Shown piece after piece: positions 57,811 to 64,000 of a stretch of 64,000 nt of DNA. Position numbers and translations under genes: made by a program. Each line of letters begins with the position of its first letter. Position 1 is the first letter of the stretch. Source of the DNA: Leucaena leucocephala (lineage: Eukaryota > Streptophyta > Magnoliopsida > Fabales > Fabaceae); assembly GCA_037074615.1 (NCBI GenBank), contig CM073569.1:4222001-4286000 (forward strand). Direction: 5' to 3'. The notes below the pieces were generated by a model. The model saw only the letters and a list, made by a program, of their open reading frames with translations. It was not told where the DNA came from and searched no databases.

Positions 57811-60800
57811 GTTATCTTAATTTGCATCATCGCATGAACAGTTATCTTCCGACATATTCCATGAAATAACCCCTTCAAAGATTTTCACGTGGGAAAGAAT
57901 ACATGCACAAGCACAAATACCAAATTCATCATTAATAATTCAAAAGTTGTGTGAGAGAACAGATTAAGTAGCATCACTTTGTTTTAACAAAGAAAAGCAA
58001 AATCTCCGTTTATCTTCTTTATCAGTCTAATTATTTTTAGGAAGGGCTTAGGAAATAAGTAAAGCAGAAACCCAGAACATATAGAATCTGAGATTTCACC
58101 AACCTCTTGTTCTCATCAGACAAAGATCAGTTGAAATCAAATAAAAATATATCACATTTAGAGCTATAGCTTTTGAGGATCATAGAAGATTTACAGAAAA
58201 AACAAACAGCTGAATCAAATACTTTTTTATCAGCCTTACCAGCGCCCTTAAACTAATAACCTCCTGGCTTAAAATGCTGTTTCTGTGCTTTGAATCATCA
58301 CGAACATCTTCAGAAGACCATCGTGGGCTCAACTTTTCTGAAACTGGAGATGACATTTCAGAGTTCAAACCACTTACAGGCACAGAAACTGAGGGCCTTC
58401 TCTAATGCTCCAGCAAGAGAATTTGATCCATTTAGAGGACTGAATCCCACCAACTGTAGTTTTCCATTCAGAGCTGGAAAAACATGGCTATGATGTGGTT
58501 CTGGGATCTTTGGGTGCCTGCTTTCTGCTTGAACAGTGGAGCCAAAAGATGAAAGCCTTAATAGCTTTCCCTGTAATTTACCAGCCCAAGAGTCAGGCAA
58601 ATTTTTTAATGTAAAAGTTTTCGTCAAGGAAACAGATTCCGTGGTTTTCTTAAGTTAAGAATATCAGTCATCGCAAACACAATGTGGCTTGTTTGAATTT
58701 GGAGCAAGAGAAGCTTTAGTAGATTTTCTACTGCTGCAAGCAGAGCAAAAAACAAGTCCACAGTTGTAACAATTATGACATTTTCTTCTGAATCCAAAAG
58801 GATTGTGACAACCAGAACACACAAATTGGTCAGCACTTGATACCCAATTATGAGGACATATAACAGCAGTGAAGTTTGAACCACAAACAACACTCTTCGC
58901 TTGCCTATTTATAAAAAACTTAACAAGTGCAGGTGTATCTCGGTGACCATTGTCTCCATGACCTAGCTGCCCATTAGAACCCTTTCCCCAGGTGTAAACC
59001 TCTGCTTTGGAAGTCAGGACTCCAATATGATATGAACCACAAGCAATATCTTCTATGAAACTACCAGCAATTTTACCTTCAACCCGTGTAGGGAATTTTC
59101 CATCAGCCGCAGGACTGCCAAGTTGCCCATACGCAGTACAGCCCATTGTATATACATGTCCTGAGGCTGTCAAAGCAACAGTGAGACTGTGACCACAAGC
59201 CACTTGACAAATATTTTGGTTATCCAATGCAATAACACACTGGGGAACTAGCCTAGGTTCGCTATCACCATGTCCCAGTTGGCCTTTATCCCCATCACCC
59301 CAGGTGAATAGTTTTCCTACGGCTAAGTGTCTAGAAGATTCCGCAGATTCATTTGCCACCTCAACAGCAGCAGCAGTGTGCCAAACACCACAGGAGACCC
59401 TGGTTATTCTAAACACTTTCAAAGTTTCTACTTCCCTAGGAGTATTTGTGCTACTAAGATCTCCTAGACCTAAGGCCCCAAAAGATCCATCCCCAAATGT
59501 GAATAACTGGCCAGAAGATGTTACGATCGCTGTGTGCCAAGGTCCACAAGATACATAGGATACATGTACGCCTTCCATGTTACCGCTTACTCTCTTAGGA
59601 AGTCAGTGACTGACTTCATTTCCATGCCCAAGTAATCCAGAATTGTGAATGCCATCACCACAGGTATAAAGATCCCCAGAAAATGTGACAGCACAGGTGT
59701 GATACTCTCCACATGCTACTAACTCGATATTGATGCCATTAAGAGTGTCAATGAGTATAGGGTTAGAAACATCCACTTCTACACCATGCCCTAGCCTACC
59801 TCCTGATTCCTCCCCCGAACTATATACCTCTCCTAGCTTGGTAACTAGAGCAGCATGTTTGTAACCACAAGCAATACTCTGAACATCCAGAACTACTTTT
59901 GATTCCAATGCCTTGGGGAGAAATGCATCCATCTCAGAACCAGATAAAGTTCCAAGTCTATGCAAACCAACACCAAGGATTCCATCACCAATACCTTCTC
60001 CAAAAATAAAAACATCACCTATAGCATCAAAATCTTCTTGATAAGAACTATGGCTGGATGAACTTACAGCACTGGATAAACTAACTCGAATTGGCTCAGC
60101 AGTAGAACTTCGATTGTTTGAGTTATCCCCAGACCCAGGAGACGCACAGGAATTTGCACTTGATTCAGCTTGACAGGGACTCTTGCCAGCTGCAGTATAT
60201 GAAATTATTTCAGAGAAAGCCTTTCTCAATCTATTTTCTGAAGTACTGTCAAAAGAAAATTCTTCTGTATCCACCAGGTCCTGCAACTGAAAGAGAACAA
60301 TAAAAATTATAGTAATCCATATACTTTAATAGGTTATCTGAAATTATGAAACAAAGGAAGAAGAGAGCAATTGTGACATACACATGGTGCACACAATGGA
60401 GAATTTCTTTGGGCGCGATGCTGTGGACTATCAGAACCAGCACTTTCACTTCTTCATTCATACCTCCATTTGTGATCATTACCACGATTAATTAATGCCT
60501 TAAGACCAACAAACCAGGTTTCAGCTTCATCCTTGTCCTTACAAATCTGTCCAAGGATTGGAAAGTCGCAGTCAAGCCAAACTAAGGGGTGAACCAGATA
60601 TTCCCATGTGTACTCGATCCACCATTTAAAAATTACTAGTCAAGCCAAACTATGAAGGCTCATAAAGTAGAAAAAACACGCACCAAATCCAAGGACCTAT
60701 CATTGTATATGAGTGAAAATGATTGATACTCCTTTTCAGGCCGAGGATACCGCTGAAATATGGCCTGAATAATAACACCAAACGAAGTTCTGCAAATTTA

Positions 60801-62030
60801 TCAGTGAACTGATGATAAAGATGTAATCCTAGAGTTCAGATCTATACATGTGCATTGTCCCTCTATACATATAGACAATTAAGTGAAAATTCGTTAATGG
60901 TTAAGTATTGAACTCTGCTATAGGGCACATCAAGGCTAAATTGAATTTTTGACAGAGGCATCTAATATTATTTGGAGGATACAGTTGTGAAGAATTTGAT
61001 CGTAAAAACTTACGGTTCGCTGCCCGGGAATGATTTTTGAAACAGCACTGAGCTTAAGTTGTTTCTCATCCTTTCCAGCATGCCATATGAGTAGAGATTC
61101 ATCCTGAACAAAAAAAACCAAAAGCATTGAATTGAGTAGAACATAGAATATCATTTTTCTCAAATCTTGACTTTATCTAATGAACACAATGCTACAGATA
61201 CCCAAAATTGACCCATGAATGGATGGGGCTGAAATCTGAAACAAACAAGTAAACTTATTATGGGCATTCCAGGTAAAAGTTGTAGAATGAAGACTAGTTC
61301 TCAATAATACTAAATAAGAGATGTATATTATAATCAATTAATTTATATCAGATCAGTTAATTGGTGAAATATGACCACAAAAAAATATTTAGAGGCTTTT
61401 TTATAAATTTCAATACCCAACATTGTTAATCTAAACCCATATGAATTTCAAAAATAAAGACTCTTCTTTATATTTATTTTTCTATATCATCCAAAATGTT
61501 CTGTACTGCCATGAAACTGAAATTTATTCATTGACTATCCATCACTATAAACCTTGCCACCCAGTTATTAAGTAGCTGTTTTTAGTTATAATTTCAATTT
61601 CCATTACAGTGATGTTAGACAAAGATGGGCAATGCAAGTAAATATGAGTCTGATTCTTACATCTATATATAAGGAAGGAGCTTAGCCAAGTTTTCACTTT
61701 TCAATGTTCTTTTCAAAAGGCTACCTAACTTTTTATGATAAGTTGATAATTATGCAGGAAATTTTATGATGCCTGAACTAATAATTTTCAATGGGATAAA
61801 CTTTTATGTCATCAATCCCTTATGAAACTTTTTAAAGCAAAGAATATAAATTAGGAAGAGAGTTCATAAAAAAGGAGGCAGTTTCACATCATTTGATGGG
61901 CTAATATAAAATTGTCGGGGGAGGAAGTAGCCTGGCAACTTACACTGGAAAGCCGAAATGGGCAGAACTTTGGCTTCCCCCTACGCCCGTACTTTAGTAG
62001 ATATGCACCTTTCTTAAGAAATGTAATTGC

Positions 62031-64000
62031 CTGCAATATGAACACAAACATAAGGGGTTTGTAAAGAAGATGACCCCATGATTGCAAAAACCACTTATGA
62101 ATGAGGGGAGACCTCTCTGTTTCCAGCCTGAAGGTCCCCTCATGTCAGAAAAATTGAATAATATCCATACCATCAGAAATAGGTTTAACTGCCATTTTGG
62201 TCCCCTGGCTTATTTGTTTTGTTTTGGTCTCTTAGCTATTTTGTTGTTTCAATTAAGTCTCTTAACTTTCATTTCGTACCATATTCAACCCTAAATTTAA
62301 CGTTTTAAAATGGTATGGTCTTTGATGAATGTAATGAAAAAGGATGAATATGACACAAATTTGAAGTTCCGAGACCAAAATGCAAATAAGGCTCATAGTG
62401 GTGGCCTATGGCATAAAAAATAGAAAATGAAATAATCTTGAGCTAAGAAATTTTGTTTGAGATTTTGCACATGATAGGCCTATACATACAATAAACACAT
62501 TCTCTCCGCATACACATAACGAAGTGAAATTCGTATTAAACATTTTGGGTTAAAAAAAAGAGAGAAAATCCGGTGAGAAACTTAGTCTAAGAGAATGTAA
62601 CTTGAAAATAAACCATCTACATCGATGAGATATCTATGATTTATGTGAACTTTTTTGGCGGCAGTAAAAAACAAAATGAAATGCATACGTAATTAAAATT
62701 CAACAGAGAAAATTGCATCCGAGCACTTTGTGGCGGCAATAGTTGTGAAGCAAATTTATATTCGTAGGCAAAGTTAAATAAAGTAATCATGAACCTGTTC
62801 AATATTCCTATCGCCAAAAACCGTTTTCTGAAAATCAGCCATTCAAGTTGCAATGTCAGGTGCTTGGCAGAAGCGGACCCAATACCCATTTGAACAACAG
62901 CCCAGAATAAAAAGAATACCATGAGGTAATGCCAAAACTCTCCCCATGAAAATTGAAACACTTGATTAAAATTGATAAAAATGTAAGGAACGAGCTCTTT
63001 AATCTACCCCATAGCTATGAAAGGAACCTCACAGCAAAGTGTCGCAGCTCATGAGATTGACCCAAAACACCCCTGCATTCATAGTACGACAGCAAGTACT
63101 CCTTAGAACGTCCTCGGAAGACCCTCCGGTAATAACATTCAGCTCCAAACCAGTTCAACCACTCCGACCGTACCAAAGAAACCAAGGAATGTCTTGAGAC
63201 CTCTACTCCCAGAGTAATATTTGAATTCCGCCAAGTTCTTCCAGCAATGCACCGCCAACAATCTAAATGTGGACGAGCTTATGCAGTGACAATTGAAATT
63301 ACCTACGTCGCAAGAAACTCTTAGGTCTCTGCCATGCGTGAATCAATTTCAAGGAAGTCGTGCTCCTTCAACCTCATAAGAAAATTGCAGAGCTTGCGGG
63401 TTGCAATTTGAAATGACTCTCAGAGACAATGCCTGCGATTTCTCAACTCGAAAATTCGCCCAGCTCCAGATAACGCTAACGCCTCTCCCTCCCTCTCTCT
63501 CCCTGTTGTCTCATGTAAGGTTTTCGCTCTTCTTTCTCTCCCTCTCTTCCTGAGAGAAGCTGAACTGTTTGTCGCTACAACATTTCGTTTTTCGGCCGGT
63601 AAATGCCACGTCAGAAACCGAAATCTCTGAGATGGGGATGGCTCCTTTTGTCCTTTTCCTTAACTTTGGAGGACAAATAAGTCCAACTATGGGATTTGAA
63701 ACATTTCCTTCCTTTTCCGAGAGTAATCACCCGCATCACCACCTATGGTACGCCCCTCTTGTTATTGGCTTAACTTTCTTCCTCGTACCATAGAGAAGCA
63801 ATTTTATTTTTTGAAAAAAAGAAAAGAAAAGGAAAATGGAAATTTGAATGAGTTGAGCTTCCAAATCTATCAAAATTCAAAAATATGTAGACCTAACTGT
63901 TTAAAGAAAAAAAAAACTCATAACCTCATAAATAAAAGTAGTATGAGAAGAAAAAGTATTTAAATGGTCTTTGTAAATTAAAATAAAATAGAAATGAAGG
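62031..64000 (-). other. Probable first intron, exon 1 and promoter side of the PRAF locus
   Basis: No intact first coding exon is recognised. A minus-strand ATGGCAGAG at 63335 with a donor (GTAATT) at 63302 sits where a short PRAF exon 1 (usually MAD...) would be expected, but has in-frame stops. Leader-like, less AT-rich sequence spans about 63000-63500; CT-rich tracts and the promoter side follow. A common plant repeat with inverted 'cattttggtcccctgg' and 'gagaccaaaatgc' lies at about 62178-62395. ORFs at 63569-63963 have no recognised domain. Confidence 0.4.

Larger units (their letters stand above)
55711..58239 (-). other. Large PRAF intron hosting nested retroelements
   Basis: It lies between donor CTG|GTAAGG (58239) and acceptor GCTTAG (55711), about 2.5 kb, by far the largest intron in this model. 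About half is a Copia remnant with a solo LTR inserted in it; the rest shows nothing recognisable. Confidence 0.7.
54198..62030 (-). pseudogene. PRAF: PRAF-type PH-RCC1-FYVE-BRX gene, decayed
   Basis: Exons by eye: 62030-61944, 61103-61014, 60764-60684, 60546-60382, 60286-58240, 55710-55564, 54701-54409, 54288-54198, with GT-AG borders and matching phases. They encode the PH domain ('QRYPRPEKEYQSFSLIYNDR', 'DEAETWFVGLKALINR'), RCC1 repeats ('CGYKHAALVT', 'ACGHSLTVALT', 'WGKGSNGQLGHGD'), FYVE finger ('CSGCHNPFGF', 'NCGLVFCSACSSRKS'), a coiled coil and the C-terminal BRX domain ('WVVQDEPGVYVSLSSLPGG', 'EAEKWWAEN'). Breaks: in-frame TGA at 60454-60456, TGA for a conserved Trp at 59603-59605, TGA for the last FYVE Cys at 58664-58666, TAA at 58655-58657, and a frameshift between about 58410 and 58440. 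FYVE basic residues are also altered ('RKCHN', 'HCVCDD'). Known of the family: these are phosphoinositide-binding proteins with RCC1 propellers; some act in root meristem and polarity pathways. The first coding exon is uncertain (possibly near 63335, also carrying stops). Confidence 0.88.

Noticed and set aside
58664..59578. Calling the 304-aa RCC1-FYVE ORF as an independent gene
   Set aside because: It is the middle of the PRAF coding sequence bounded by two nonsense mutations; homology continues in frame on both sides.
59603..60286. Calling the 227-aa ORF as a separate short RCC1 gene
   Set aside because: It opens at a splice acceptor (TTG, not ATG) and ends at a nonsense codon within PRAF homology.
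60540..60560. Apparent frameshift in the PH domain between 'SLDL' and 'ICKDKD'
   Set aside because: Explained by an intron: donor GTGCGT at 60683 and acceptor ACAG at 60547 restore the frame.

Overview
This window looks like nuclear DNA of a flowering plant, most likely a eudicot. Non-coding DNA is strongly AT-rich, the genes have plant GT-AG introns, and the recognisable proteins are plant families: HD-Zip I, PRE-type HLH, an ACD11-partner-like RRM protein, a SKIP11-type F-box/kelch protein and a PH-RCC1-FYVE-BRX (PRAF) protein. The species cannot be named from the sequence. Gene density is low, and most of the window is intergenic DNA rich in small non-autonomous mobile elements and microsatellites.

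Genes from left to right: (1) 22-627, minus: 5' part of an HD-Zip I gene of the ATHB13/23 type, running off the left edge. (2) 6694-8705, minus: a four-coding-exon RRM protein of 257 aa. (3) 11057-11436, minus: a two-exon PRE-type non-basic HLH regulator of 87 aa. (4) 35563-37182, plus: a SKIP11-like F-box/kelch protein of 539 aa. (5) 47377-47886, plus: an acidic plant protein of 169 aa that I cannot name. (6) 52012-52479: two abutting, oppositely oriented fragments of a ribosomal protein S9 gene that keep intron boundaries. (7) 54198 to about 63.3 kb, minus: a PRAF gene with ordered exons and good splice sites, but four in-frame stops, a frameshift and a lost FYVE cysteine, so I call it a pseudogene. 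The genes do not form one pathway; this is ordinary gene neighbourhood.

Mobile elements carry the strongest direct evidence because several have matching target-site duplications (TSDs): a 663-bp hAT-type element (18701-19363, 8-bp TSD), two antisense copies of one tRNA-derived SINE (6073-6260 and 32209-32399, with 10- and 11-bp TSDs), a very young TRIM retrotransposon (51591-51973, two 124-bp LTRs with one mismatch), and a 524-bp solo LTR (56781-57304, 5-bp TSD) nested in a decayed Copia pol fragment inside a PRAF intron. There are also two related families of MITE-like repeats, Stowaway-like repeats, and several fold-back elements whose arms contain tandem repeats, most notably one at 49.1-49.7 kb with eleven 21-bp units.

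I see no CRISPR array, operon, rRNA or tRNA gene. I did not find a clearly new multi-gene system. The most unusual items are the scrambled S9 fragment with the TRIM next to it, the fold-back/minisatellite element, and the decaying PRAF gene with nested retroelements. All gene models were built by eye and have no transcript support.
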